DNA of 64,000 bases. Source: Bradyrhizobium sp. LTSP849 (GTDB taxonomy: Bacteria > Pseudomonadota > Alphaproteobacteria > Rhizobiales > Xanthobacteraceae). Positions 16,345 to 24,656 of this stretch are shown one piece after another. The DNA is taken from the NCBI RefSeq assembly GCF_000938255.1, contig NZ_JYMR01000045.1, positions 1 through 64,000 on the forward strand, in the 5' to 3' direction. Each line of letters begins with the position of its first letter. Within the stretch, counting starts at the first letter, position 1. The notes under the pieces were generated by a model. It did no database searches and was not told the DNA's origin. It worked only from the letters and a program-made list of their open reading frames with translations. The translations under genes were made by a program, and so were the position numbers.

Positions 16345-17393
16345 GCCGGATAAGCCTTGCGTGCCGCTTCGATGAAACTGGTCGTGACGACGTCGGCCAT
16401 GGCAAGCGGCTTGATGCCGGTCATTTCGCGAAACCAGACCTTCTGGCCGCGTGCGAAGCTGGCTTCATCGATGAGGCCTTCGTAGTCGGTGACCTTCTTC
16501 ATGATCCCGATGTCGAAAATATTCGCGTCGCGCGACGTGCTTCCGACGTAAGGCTCGATCGCATCATAGATCTCTTCGGGAGAGTGCCCCTTGATCCACT
16601 GGGTCGCGCGCCACAGCGCCGTGACGAACGCCTGCATCTTCTGCGGGTCCTTGTCGATGGTCGACTGCAGGGTGAAATGAGACGTCACCGGGACCTTGCC
16701 GCCGATATACTTGGCCCAGACTGTCTCGTCCGTTCCGTCGAACAACAGCGCGCCCCAGCCCTGCTCGATCGAATCCTTCAGGATCGACGGCGAGTTGATG
16801 AGAACATCGACCTGTTTCGTTTTCAACGTGCCCATCATGGTGTCGACATTGCCAGTGCCGATCCAGGTCACCTTGTCGTCCAGTCCCATGGTTTCCATGT
16901 AGTAGGAGGCCCATACGTGGTTGGTGCCTCCCAGCGACGACACCGAAACGATCGGCTTGCGTCCATCAGGCCGTTTCCACTTCGCCAGCGCCTCCAGCGT
17001 TGTGATGCCCTGGTCGAAGAGATCCTTGCGGATGATGAAGATCGCGGCGTTGCTGCGGGTATCGACCGGCATCAGGACCCGCGCGTTGCGGCCGTGATTG
17101 CTGAGCTGCATCGGGTGGGTGATATCGCCGATGCCGATATCGCCCTGCGACGAGGCGATAATCTCGCGCGTCTTCACGCCGCTGCCGCCCTGGATCAGCT
17201 TGCAGTCGAGGCCGGCCTCCTTGAAGAACCCGGCCCGGTCGGCGACGAATTGCGACTGATAGACCGGAATGGCCACCGGATAGATCACGCGGCCCGACGG
17301 CGCATCCGCCCACGCCCGACCTGCCGCCATGGAGGCACCGGCGCCGGCGACAATCGTCAGCGCGGACCGTCTGGTGACCTGAGGTCTCATCAC
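16341..17393 (-). CDS. ABC transporter substrate-binding protein, NMT1/TauA-like
   Basis: A 350-residue periplasmic binding protein. The N-terminus VTRRSALTIVAGAGASMAAG has a twin Arg and a hydrophobic core ending near AWADA, so export is by Tat or Sec. The mature part shows the family pattern IPVYQSQFVADRAGFFKEAGL and later NSPSILKDSIEQGWGALLFD. It feeds the importer encoded by the next two genes. Translation can start at GTG 17393 or ATG 17390; both overlap the leuB stop and share GGGAG upstream. The closeness to leuB suggests the ligand is a substrate of the leuCDB-like enzymes. Confidence 0.88.
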   Translation of the reverse strand: MMRPQVTRRSALTIVAGAGASMAAGRAWADAPSGRVIYPVAIPVYQSQFVADRAGFFKEAGLDCKLIQGGSGVKTREIIASSQGDIGIGDITHPMQLSNHGRNARVLMPVDTRSNAAIFIIRKDLFDQGITTLEALAKWKRPDGRKPIVSVSSLGGTNHVWASYYMETMGLDDKVTWIGTGNVDTMMGTLKTKQVDVLINSPSILKDSIEQGWGALLFDGTDETVWAKYIGGKVPVTSHFTLQSTIDKDPQKMQAFVTALWRATQWIKGHSPEEIYDAIEPYVGSTSRDANIFDIGIMKKVTDYEGLIDEASFARGQKVWFREMTGIKPLAMADVVTTSFIEAARKAYPA

Positions 17394-18529
17394 GCGTGCT
17401 CCCTCTCTTTGCCGACCACCTTGTCGAGCGCGTTCAGCACCGCATCGCCCATTTCCTGGGTCGAAAGTCTTTTTGCGCCGGGTTCGGCGATATCGGCCGT
17501 TCTTGCGCCGCCAGCCAGGGCCGTATCCACGGCCTTCTCCAGCAGCGTGGCATCATCGGGCCGATTGAGCGTGATGCGCAACATCATTGCGACGCTGAGG
17601 ATCGAACCGAGCGGATTGGCGATGCCCTTGCCCGCAATATCAGGCGCGCTGCCGTGGACCGGTTCATAGAGCGCCTTGCGGCGTCCCAGCCGGTCCGGCG
17701 GGCCGAGCGAGACCGACGGCAGCATGCCGAGCGAGCCCGACGCCATGGCGGCGCAATCGGAGAGAATGTCGCCGAAGATATTGCAGGTCACCATGACATC
17801 GAATTGCGACGGCGCCCGCACGATCTGCATCGCGGCGTTGTCGACATAAAGGTGCGTCAATTCCACATCGGAGAATTCCGCTTGATGCAGCGCGATGACC
17901 TCTTCGCGCCACAGCACGCTGGTCTCCAGCACATTGGCCTTGTCGACCGAGCAGACCCGGCCCTTGCGGGTCCGGGCCAGTTCAAACGCGGTTCGCGCCA
18001 CCCGGCGGATCTGGCTGGTGGTGTATTGCTGGGTGTTGAAGCCGCGGCGCTGGCCGTCGGGCAGTGTTTCGATGCCGCGCGGCTCGCCGAAATAGATGCC
18101 GCTGGTGAGCTCGCGGATGATGATGAAGTCGACATCCTTCAGCACCGAAGCCTTGAGCGGCGCGGAATCAGCCAGCGCCGGATTGGCGACGATGGGCCGG
18201 AGATTGGCATAGAGGTCGTACTTGCTGCGCAGCGACAGCAGGCTTCCCGCCTTGCGCGCCGCCGGAGGGACCTGCGTGGTTTCCGGGCCACCCGTCGCAC
18301 CCCAGAGGATCGCGTCGGCCTCCTCCATCGCCTCGACGGTGTCATCCGGCAACACCTTGCCTGTCGCGAGATAGGGTATGAGACCGTATTGCGCTTCGCG
18401 CATAACCACCGGAGCGCCGCGCCGGTCGGAAAACCATTTGAGAACGCGATGGGACTGGTCGGTCACCTCCGGACCGATGCCTTCACCACCGACCACAGCC
18501 ACCTTGATCGTGTTCGAGAGCGTGTTCAT
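17390..18529 (-). CDS. leuB: 3-isopropylmalate dehydrogenase family (LeuB paralogue)
   Basis: A 379-residue NAD-dependent beta-decarboxylating dehydrogenase. Visible are the substrate loop YDLYANLRPI, the RELTSGIYFGEPRG block (LeuB usually has GGIYFG), the catalytic VDKANVLETS region and the NAD site HGSAPDIAGKGIANPLGSIL. LeuB oxidises 3-isopropylmalate in leucine synthesis; relatives act on isocitrate, tartrate or methylmalate-like acids. Its place after leuC-leuD and before an ABC importer suggests a catabolic role or a special substrate. The ATG at 18529 overlaps the leuD stop by 4 bases; the longer reading to 19363 merely continues inside leuD and leuC out of frame. Confidence 0.88.
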   Translation of the reverse strand: MNTLSNTIKVAVVGGEGIGPEVTDQSHRVLKWFSDRRGAPVVMREAQYGLIPYLATGKVLPDDTVEAMEEADAILWGATGGPETTQVPPAARKAGSLLSLRSKYDLYANLRPIVANPALADSAPLKASVLKDVDFIIIRELTSGIYFGEPRGIETLPDGQRRGFNTQQYTTSQIRRVARTAFELARTRKGRVCSVDKANVLETSVLWREEVIALHQAEFSDVELTHLYVDNAAMQIVRAPSQFDVMVTCNIFGDILSDCAAMASGSLGMLPSVSLGPPDRLGRRKALYEPVHGSAPDIAGKGIANPLGSILSVAMMLRITLNRPDDATLLEKAVDTALAGGARTADIAEPGAKRLSTQEMGDAVLNALDKVVGKEREHA

Positions 18530-19161
18530 GCCTGATGTCCTGCAAAGTGAATCCACGGCCGCGTCGCGCGGTCGGACGCCTGGAATGCGCGGATCGCATC
18601 CTCGCGCCGCAACGTCAGCGAAATTTCGTCGAGTCCTTCGAGCAGGCCCGCGCGCCGGCGCGGATCGATCTCGAAGCTGTGCCGTATGCCAGACGGCGAG
18701 GTGACCGTCTGCTCCTCCAGATCGACACTGAGACGTCCGGCGCCCTGGCTCGCTTCGATCTCCGCGGCGAGGCCATCGATGGTGGCCTTGTCCAGCACCA
18801 CCGGCAGGATGCCGTTCTGGAAGCAGTTGGCGAAGAAGATATCGCCGAAGCCGGATCCGATGATGGCGCGGATGCCCATTTCCTGGAGCGACCACACCGC
18901 CGCCTCGCGCGACGAGCCGCAACCGAAATTCGGCCCGGTCACCAGGATTTCCGCCGCGCGATACGGCTCGCGATTGAGGATGAACTCGGGATTTTCCGAG
19001 CCGTCCGGCCGGTAGCGGAGCGAGCCGAACGCCCATTTCCCGAGGCTGCCGCGGACGGAATTTCCGATCATGCGGTTGATGCTGATGATGACGTCGGTAT
19101 CGACATTGGTGCGCATGATCGGCGCGGCAATCGCGGTCACTTTGGTGAAGGCTTGCGCCAT
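18526..19161 (-). CDS. leuD: Isopropylmalate isomerase small subunit (LeuD paralogue)
   Basis: This 211-residue small subunit pairs with LeuC to isomerise 2- and 3-isopropylmalate or a related acid. The swivel-domain signature is present as GPNFGCGSSREAAVW. The His of the usual SSREHA motif is Ala here, which is odd for a standard isomerase. The rest is typical (IMRTNVDTDVIIS, FGDIFFANCFQNGILPVVL). The gene starts directly after the leuC stop with no gap and overlaps leuB by 4 bases. Confidence 0.88.
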   Translation of the reverse strand: MAQAFTKVTAIAAPIMRTNVDTDVIISINRMIGNSVRGSLGKWAFGSLRYRPDGSENPEFILNREPYRAAEILVTGPNFGCGSSREAAVWSLQEMGIRAIIGSGFGDIFFANCFQNGILPVVLDKATIDGLAAEIEASQGAGRLSVDLEEQTVTSPSGIRHSFEIDPRRRAGLLEGLDEISLTLRREDAIRAFQASDRATRPWIHFAGHQA

Positions 19162-20622
19162 CTAGCGCTCCATCGTTCGGACATCGGCGATGGCGCCGGA
19201 AATCGCCGCCGCCACGGCCATGGCCGGGCTCGCCAGGTGGGTGCGGGCGCGCGGCCCTTGCCGGCCGATGAAATTCCGGTTCGATGTCGACACCGAGCGC
19301 TGGCCCGGCGGCACGGTTTCGCCATTTGCTGCGAGGCACATCGAGCATCCGGGCTCGCGCCATTCAAAGCCCGCGTCGATGAAGATCTTGTCGAGCCCTT
19401 CGGCCACCGCATCGCGCTTGACGGTCTCTGAACCCGGCACGACCCAGGCGCGCACGCCGGGCGCAACCTTGCGGCCACGCGCGACCTCGGCCGCGGCACG
19501 CAGATCGCTAAGGCGGCTGTTGGTGCAGGAGCCGATGAAGACCCAATCCACCGGTGTGCCGGCGATCGGCGCACCGGGCTTCAGGCCCATATAATCGAGC
19601 GCGATCTCGATCGCGCCGCGGCGGGCGGGATCGGCAATGTCTGCGGGATCCGGGATACGCCCATCGACACCAAGCACGTGCTCCGGACTGGTGCCCCAGG
19701 TGATCTGCGGGATGATGGTTCCGACATCGATCGATACCTCGCGATCGAACATTGCGTCGCTGTCGCTCGCAAGCGTCCGCCACGCCGCGACGGCCCGCTC
19801 CCACATCTCGCCTTGCGGCGCATAGGGTCGGCCGCGGACATACGCAAACGTCGTCTCATCCGGCGCGATCAGCCCCATCTTGGCGCCGAGCTCGACTGAC
19901 AGATTGCAGATCGTGAGCCGCCCTTCGATCGGCATGGCCCTGATCGCACTGCCGGCATATTCGACGGCATAGCCGGTGCCGCCGGCGGCGCCGACATGGC
20001 CGATAAGAGCGAGGATGAGATCCTTCGCCGTCACACCGAACGGCAGGGCGCCGTCGAACGTCACGCGCATGGTCTTGGGCCGGCGCTGGACGATGGTCTG
20101 GGTCGCCAGCACGTGCGTGAGCTCGCTGGAACCGATGCCGAAGGCGAGCGCGCCGAGCCCGCCATGGGTGCAGGTATGGCTGTCGCCGCAGACGATCAGG
20201 CAGCCGGGAAGGCTGAGGCCGAGCTCCGGGCCGATGACATGGACGATGCCCTGCCCCGGCTGGTCGATGTCGAACAGCCGAATGTTGCTGGCGGATGTCT
20301 CGGTCCGCAACGCCGCCAGCAGTTCCTGCCCGGTCTTGATCGTGCCGGCACGCCCTGACGCGGTCGAAATCGCATGATCCGGCGTGGCGAAGGTCAGTTC
20401 GGGATTGTGGACCGGAAGGTTGCGGCTTTTGAGGTCGATCAGGCCGCGAGAGCCGCCGAGATCATGCAGCAGATGGCGATCCACATGAAGCAGATCGGTA
20501 TCATCGCTGACTTGGGCAATGACGTGCTGGTCCCAGATTTTGGCCAGCAGCGTGCGGCCACACGTGTCCACGATCCGTCCTCCCATGTTCGGCATCTGAT
20601 GTGCCGTGTTGCTGCCGATCAT
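19162..20622 (-). CDS. leuC: Isopropylmalate isomerase large subunit (LeuC paralogue)
   Basis: This 486-residue aconitase-family subunit carries a 4Fe-4S cluster, with ligand Cys in VFIGSCTNSR and in the pair GCSMC. CGDSHTCTHGGLGALAFGIG matches the LeuC substrate region. The length is close to the usual 465-475 residues with a slightly longer N-terminus; ATG 20622 is used, though ATG 20595 is also possible and neither has a strong ribosome binding site. It is the first enzyme gene after the LysR regulator. The set LysR-leuC-leuD-leuB-ABC looks dedicated to an imported branched or hydroxy dicarboxylate; that is inference. Confidence 0.88.
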   Translation of the reverse strand: MIGSNTAHQMPNMGGRIVDTCGRTLLAKIWDQHVIAQVSDDTDLLHVDRHLLHDLGGSRGLIDLKSRNLPVHNPELTFATPDHAISTASGRAGTIKTGQELLAALRTETSASNIRLFDIDQPGQGIVHVIGPELGLSLPGCLIVCGDSHTCTHGGLGALAFGIGSSELTHVLATQTIVQRRPKTMRVTFDGALPFGVTAKDLILALIGHVGAAGGTGYAVEYAGSAIRAMPIEGRLTICNLSVELGAKMGLIAPDETTFAYVRGRPYAPQGEMWERAVAAWRTLASDSDAMFDREVSIDVGTIIPQITWGTSPEHVLGVDGRIPDPADIADPARRGAIEIALDYMGLKPGAPIAGTPVDWVFIGSCTNSRLSDLRAAAEVARGRKVAPGVRAWVVPGSETVKRDAVAEGLDKIFIDAGFEWREPGCSMCLAANGETVPPGQRSVSTSNRNFIGRQGPRARTHLASPAMAVAAAISGAIADVRTMER

Positions 20623-20692
20623 GCCGACCGACAGCGATCTTGGGAAGCAGGATAGAAGTCGACCCCGGAACCGGGCAAGTGACGGTTGGGCA

Positions 20693-20721
20693 GCCAGCCA
20701 TCGCGGCCGGCGATGGCTGGC
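20693..20721. terminator. Perfect 12-bp stem between LysR and leuC
   Basis: The arms GCCAGCCATCGC and GCGATGGCTGGC enclose a 5-base loop just after the LysR stop on the minus strand. No run of T follows on the minus strand, so it may attenuate, stabilise mRNA or be an operator rather than an intrinsic terminator. Confidence 0.45.
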
Positions 20722-20737
20722 CGCGATGCGCCGGATC

Positions 20738-21691
20738 TCAGCCCCTGCCGGGCACGACCGTCAGCCGGTCGGAGACCCCGCTGATGGCGGGACGCGCATC
20801 AGCGTGGGTCCGCAAATGGTCCACCAGCAGCTTCGTCACCGGCGGCAGCGACTTGTAATCGCGCACGCCCATGACCAGCTCGCGCCGCGCCCAGGACTCA
20901 TCGAGCGGGACGGTGGCGAGGCTGTCGACGCCGTAGCGGTCGCGAACGATCTCGAGCGGCACGATGCCGACCCCCATCCTGGCATCGATGACGCGGAACA
21001 GCGCATCGAAACTGCTGACGCGGATGCGCACCTTCATGTGCTGCCCGAGCGCCGCGGCGGCCCTGACACACAGCGTCTCGATCGAACTGCCCTTCTCCAG
21101 ACTGACGAAGTCGAAATCGACCAGCTCGCGGAAGCGAACGCTGTTACGACCCGCCAGCGGATGGTCACGCGTCACCAGCGCGACCAGGCTGTCGCTGCGA
21201 TAGGACAGCAACTCCAGATCCTGTCCGTCGATGTTGCCGCCGAAGATGCCGATGTCGGCCCGGTTCTCCATCACCGCACGCACGATCGCGGGGCTGAGAT
21301 CCTCCTCGATGTCGATGTGGACCAGCGGATGCTGCTCCAGGAACAGACTGAGCTCGTCCGCCAGGGCTTCGAGGATCGCGGACTTGTTGGCACAGACCCG
21401 GATCAGCCCGCGCTTGCCCTGCCGGTATCCCGTCAGTTCGGTCTCGAGCTTGCTCAAATTTCCCAGGATGACACGGGCGTGCTCGAGCAGGGCGAAACCG
21501 GCAGGTGTCGGCTCGATCCCTTTGGAATGGCGATGCAGTAGCTCGACCTTGAACAGGTCCTCGATATCCGAGATGCGGCGGCTCACCGCTGACGCGGCAA
21601 TGTTCTTCTTCTCCGCCGCCTTCGCGATACTCTGCTCCTCGACGATCGCCACGAACAATTGCAGCGTCAGCAGATCGATTTTAGCCGTCAT
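20738..21691 (-). CDS. LysR family transcriptional regulator
   Basis: A 317-residue LTTR. The HTH is at residues about 5-65 (TLQLFVAIVEEQSIAKAAEK, SAVSRRISDIEDLFKVELLH). The effector domain has the two-lobed pattern of the family (RADIGIFGGNID, LVALVTRDHPLAGR, GVGIVPLEIVRDRYG). It lies upstream of leuC on the same strand, not divergent, so it may be autoregulated and read through into leuC. The effector is probably the imported acid or a product. The ATG at 21691 begins the standard HTH. Confidence 0.9.
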   Translation of the reverse strand: MTAKIDLLTLQLFVAIVEEQSIAKAAEKKNIAASAVSRRISDIEDLFKVELLHRHSKGIEPTPAGFALLEHARVILGNLSKLETELTGYRQGKRGLIRVCANKSAILEALADELSLFLEQHPLVHIDIEEDLSPAIVRAVMENRADIGIFGGNIDGQDLELLSYRSDSLVALVTRDHPLAGRNSVRFRELVDFDFVSLEKGSSIETLCVRAAAALGQHMKVRIRVSSFDALFRVIDARMGVGIVPLEIVRDRYGVDSLATVPLDESWARRELVMGVRDYKSLPPVTKLLVDHLRTHADARPAISGVSDRLTVVPGRG

Positions 21692-21853
21692 CCGGAAGAT
21701 CCTCGGGAGGGGGCTTGCGAGGGGGCATTGTGGAGAAGCTTGGGGATCTGCCGCAAGTGCGGTGTCAGGCTGCGGTCCTCTAGGGACGACACCTGAGGCT
21801 GCTTTGACGCTGAGAGTCTGTATTTGGCGGGGCTTTCTCGAAGCCGTTTGTTA

Positions 21854-21943
21854 TGGCGGAGAGGGAGGGATTCGAACCCCCGATAGGCTTGCACCTATGC
21901 CGCATTTCGAGTGCGGTGCATTCGACCACTCTGCCACCTCTCC
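21854..21943 (-). tRNA. tRNA-Ser (anticodon CGA)
   Basis: A 90-base cloverleaf reads on the minus strand from GGAGAGGTGGCAGAGTGG to CTCTCCGCCA. The acceptor stem GGAGAGG pairs with CCTCTCC, the anticodon stem CCGCA/TGCGG encloses CTCGAAA (anticodon CGA, codon UCG), the T loop is GGTTCGAATCC, and the long variable arm of a class II tRNA is present. The 3' CCA is encoded. Confidence 0.96.
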
Positions 21944-22143
21944 TGAAGTGCCGATGAGGGGCAGTAACCCCTCTGGTCGGGGGCGTTAATAGGCGAGGAT
22001 GGCGGGCCAGACAAGGCGCGAAAGGGGAAAATCCGCCGCCTCTTTCAGCCCCGCACCGGCTCAATTCTTGTTTGACGCGTTTTCTTGACGCGAACCGGGG
22101 TCCACTTCGCTTGAAAACGCTCTGGATGCGGGGAGGAACTGCC

Positions 22144-23007
22144 ATGGAGCATCTCACGATCAAGGCCAATGGCGCCGATTTCCACCTGGTCCGCGCCGGA
22201 CGCGGAAAACCGCTGCTTTTGCTGCATGGTTGGCCAGAATTCTGGCTGACCTGGGAGCCGGTCATGGCACGGCTCGCCGACCGTTTCATGCTGATCGCGC
22301 CCGATCTGCGCGGCTTTGGCGACAGCGACAAGCCTGACGGCCCTTACGGGCCGGACGGCCATGCGGCCGATATGCAGGCCGTGATGGACGGGCTCGGCAT
22401 CGACCGATTCGGCGTGGTCGGCCATGATGTCGGCGGCGCCGTGATGCAGCCGCTCGCGCGGCAGGCTCCGGAGCGGCTAGTCGGGCTGTTCTTCTTCGAT
22501 TTCGTCTATCCCGGCATCGGGCCGCGCATGGCGACACCCGACCGGCTCAATCACATCTGGTACCAGTCCTTTCAGCAGATGGAGATGGCGCCCGCGCTCG
22601 TTGGCGCGAGCCGGGAGAGCTGCCGGCTCTATATCTCGCACTTCCTGAAGGGCTGGACGCATCGGAAGAATGCCTTCGATGACGTGCTCGACGATTTCGT
22701 CGACAATTTCTTCAAGCCGGGCAATCTCGCGGGCGGATTTGCGCATTATCGCGCGTCGCATGCAGGCCGCGTCGCGATGATGAAGGGCGAAGCCGCGCCG
22801 ATGCCACCGATCTCTGTGCCGACCTGCGTGCGCTGGGCCGAGCACGATCCGCTGTTTCCCTATGCCTGGACTGACCGGCTGCCTGGGACCTTCAGCAATG
22901 TGGATGTTGCGATGTTTCCCGACGTCGGACACTTCCCGCATCGCGAGGATCCGGATCGCGCAGCCGCGGAGATCGCGGGGTTCTTTCAGCGGATTGGCTG
23001 GAACTGA
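22144..23007 (+). CDS. Alpha/beta hydrolase, dehalogenase/epoxide hydrolase type
   Basis: A 287-residue cytoplasmic hydrolase. The oxyanion block is LLLLHGWPEFW, the nucleophile is Asp95 in VVGHDVGG, the probable acid is in RWAEHDPLF and the base His in FPDVGHFPHRED. An Asp nucleophile is the mark of haloalkane or fluoroacetate dehalogenases and epoxide hydrolases rather than esterases. Helical cap residues lie between about 130 and 215. The ATG at 22144 follows GGGGAGGA by about 7 bases; the reading from 22072 lacks this. It is not in an operon, and the substrate cannot be assigned. Confidence 0.87.
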   Translation: MEHLTIKANGADFHLVRAGRGKPLLLLHGWPEFWLTWEPVMARLADRFMLIAPDLRGFGDSDKPDGPYGPDGHAADMQAVMDGLGIDRFGVVGHDVGGAVMQPLARQAPERLVGLFFFDFVYPGIGPRMATPDRLNHIWYQSFQQMEMAPALVGASRESCRLYISHFLKGWTHRKNAFDDVLDDFVDNFFKPGNLAGGFAHYRASHAGRVAMMKGEAAPMPPISVPTCVRWAEHDPLFPYAWTDRLPGTFSNVDVAMFPDVGHFPHREDPDRAAAEIAGFFQRIGWN

Positions 23008-23017
23008 AAACAGGGGT

Positions 23018-23051
23018 GGGACCGCCAGACGCGGTAAACACTGGCGGTCCC
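23018..23051. terminator. Perfect 11-bp hairpin between convergent genes
   Basis: GGGACCGCCAG and CTGGCGGTCCC enclose a 12-base loop ten bases after the hydrolase stop. It lies between convergent genes and probably helps transcription end, although no T-run follows. Confidence 0.5.
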
Positions 23052-23174
23052 GTGCCGCTCATTGAAAACTGACCAGGAAGGGCGGCTTCGCCGGCCAGGT
23101 GAGGCGACGATTCGACCGTAGCGTGTGACCTGTGCACCGCAACGCAATCCGTCCCTTAACCTAACCAGTCAAGG

Positions 23175-24323
23175 TTACTCCTTGTCGGACTTATTGCTTT
23201 CCTTGGCCTTTTTCTTCCCGTTCTCAGTAGAATCCCGGTCTTTGTCTTTGCCGTTACCTTCCTTGCGGCGGTTGGTGAAACGCGCATTGCCGAGGCCGGT
23301 GCCGATGGTGAGCACGCCCCAGCGGTCGACATCCTGCATGAACGGCACCTCCGAGAGGCCCTGAACCACGCCGTCATTGTGCATCAAAATCGCGGTGTCG
23401 TGCTCGCCGATCTGCGGAATGCCCTCGATCAGGCTCGCCGGGAGGTTGAACTTGCTGCTCTCCCAATTGCCCGGCAGGTTCTGCGCGCCCTTCTCGATCG
23501 AACCGTCCTCGTTGATCACGCCGGGACAGGCGATGCCGATGAAAGGCGCGAGCTTGAAGCCTTCGTTCTCAGCCTCCGTGATCAGTCCCTTCAGCATTTT
23601 GGTCAGCCGCTTCACCGCACCCTCTCGCGTCGGCTCGTCGTCGGCATGGCGCCACAGCTCGGATTTCCACACTCCCGCTTTCGACAGATCCTTGGCCTTC
23701 TTCCAGCGCGTCTCAACCAAACCGCAGCGGATGTTGGTGCCGCCGATGTCGACGGCGAGGATGCTGTCATGGGCCTCGAAGATCCAGGAGGGCGCCAGAT
23801 GCAGCGCGCCGATCAGGCCGGCCTCATCCGGATGGGCGCGGATCGGCACCATGTCGATTTTGAAATCCTCGGATTTCAGGATGATCTGGGTGCGCGCGAT
23901 CGCGAGCTCGCCGAGCCTTGAATCGCGGAAACCGCCGCCGACCACGATGCACTCGGTCTTGGCCCAGGCCTTGGTCTTGAGGAAGCGCCGCGTGACATAG
24001 GCGAGCTCCTGGGCGAAATCCTCGATCGCGCTGTGCACGATCGCGGAGGCCTCGGTGTCGTCGCCGACCAGGATGGCATCCAGCGTCTTCTTGCTGATCT
24101 GGTCCGACGGTTCGTCGCCGAAGGGGTCTTCGCCGGATTTGCGCAGCGGCTTGCGCCAGCGGTCGAGAATCTCGCGGAACGCGCCCTTGCTGGCGCGGTC
24201 GCCGAGAAAGCCGTCCTCGTCCTTGATCTCGATGTTGAAGCTGTCGACATCCACCGACGGCAGCCGCCCGGCGCCGTGATGGGCGATGCCCGTCGTCGTC
24301 TTGACCAGCTCGTCCGTTGCCAT
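23175..24323 (-). CDS. ROK-type sugar kinase-like protein with circularly permuted motif order
   Basis: A 382-residue cytoplasmic protein of the ROK/hexokinase-like fold. Motifs that end a normal ROK protein come first: helix DFAQELAYVTRRFL, then CIVVGGGFRDS near residue 126, then PDEAGLIGALHLA near 172. Motifs that normally begin it follow: phosphate-binding AVDIGGTNIRCGLVE near 190-205, GIACPGVINEDGSI near 263, NLPGNW near 284, the catalytic HNDGVVQGLSE near 317 and TIGTGLGNARF near 341. The usual ROK zinc motif (CxCGxxGC) is absent. A Lys/Glu/Asp-rich tail of about 30 residues ends the protein. ATG 24323 follows AAGGGG by about 7 bases. The sugar or other substrate is unknown. Confidence 0.82.
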   Translation of the reverse strand: MATDELVKTTTGIAHHGAGRLPSVDVDSFNIEIKDEDGFLGDRASKGAFREILDRWRKPLRKSGEDPFGDEPSDQISKKTLDAILVGDDTEASAIVHSAIEDFAQELAYVTRRFLKTKAWAKTECIVVGGGFRDSRLGELAIARTQIILKSEDFKIDMVPIRAHPDEAGLIGALHLAPSWIFEAHDSILAVDIGGTNIRCGLVETRWKKAKDLSKAGVWKSELWRHADDEPTREGAVKRLTKMLKGLITEAENEGFKLAPFIGIACPGVINEDGSIEKGAQNLPGNWESSKFNLPASLIEGIPQIGEHDTAILMHNDGVVQGLSEVPFMQDVDRWGVLTIGTGLGNARFTNRRKEGNGKDKDRDSTENGKKKAKESNKSDKE

Positions 24324-24656
24324 GAAAAGCCCCTTGCCCGTGTCCAAATTCGCGGGGACAACGGCGATGGAACCCGTTGGTTGCAAAGCCGGCCGCGGAT
24401 TCGGCCAGCCCCGCAGACCCGCTCAAATCCTTCTAATCCGGGCCTTTTCGCCCGCTTTTCCTTGACTCTCGGCGATCGGCGGCTATAAGTCCCACAACCG
24501 GCGCGGGGCGTTTCTCGCGCCGCTTGTTTTTGCGTTGGTTTTCAAAGGGATAACTCCCGCCCGCACAAAACTCGCATAAACCCATAGCGACTGACAAAAA
24601 GCCGACCCCGACGAATTTCGTCGCGAGGCCGGGAATGAACACGAAGGAAAACAACG
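24324..24656. other. Divergent region with a long rplU leader
   Basis: These 333 bases separate the ROK-like gene (minus) from rplU (plus). The rplU promoter candidate is at 24462-24489, leaving a leader of about 160 bases. The leader can form GGCGCG/CGCGCC near 24500-24522 and CGACGAA/TTCGTCG near 24610-24625, so it may be regulatory. No gene is seen. Confidence 0.5.
24462..24489 (+). promoter_or_regulatory. Sigma70-type promoter for rplU-rpmA
   Basis: TTGACT at 24462-24467 and TATAAG at 24484-24489 are separated by 16 bases, a good housekeeping promoter upstream of a ribosomal protein operon. Confidence 0.65.

Noticed and set aside
17390..19363. A 657-codon reading that would fuse extra sequence to LeuB
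   Set aside because: The first 278 codons overlap leuD and leuC in another frame and do not resemble any protein; ATG 18529 gives a full-length LeuB.
21854..23007. tRNA-Ser as an attachment site of an integrated element
   Set aside because: No integrase and no direct repeat of the tRNA 3' end were noticed nearby.
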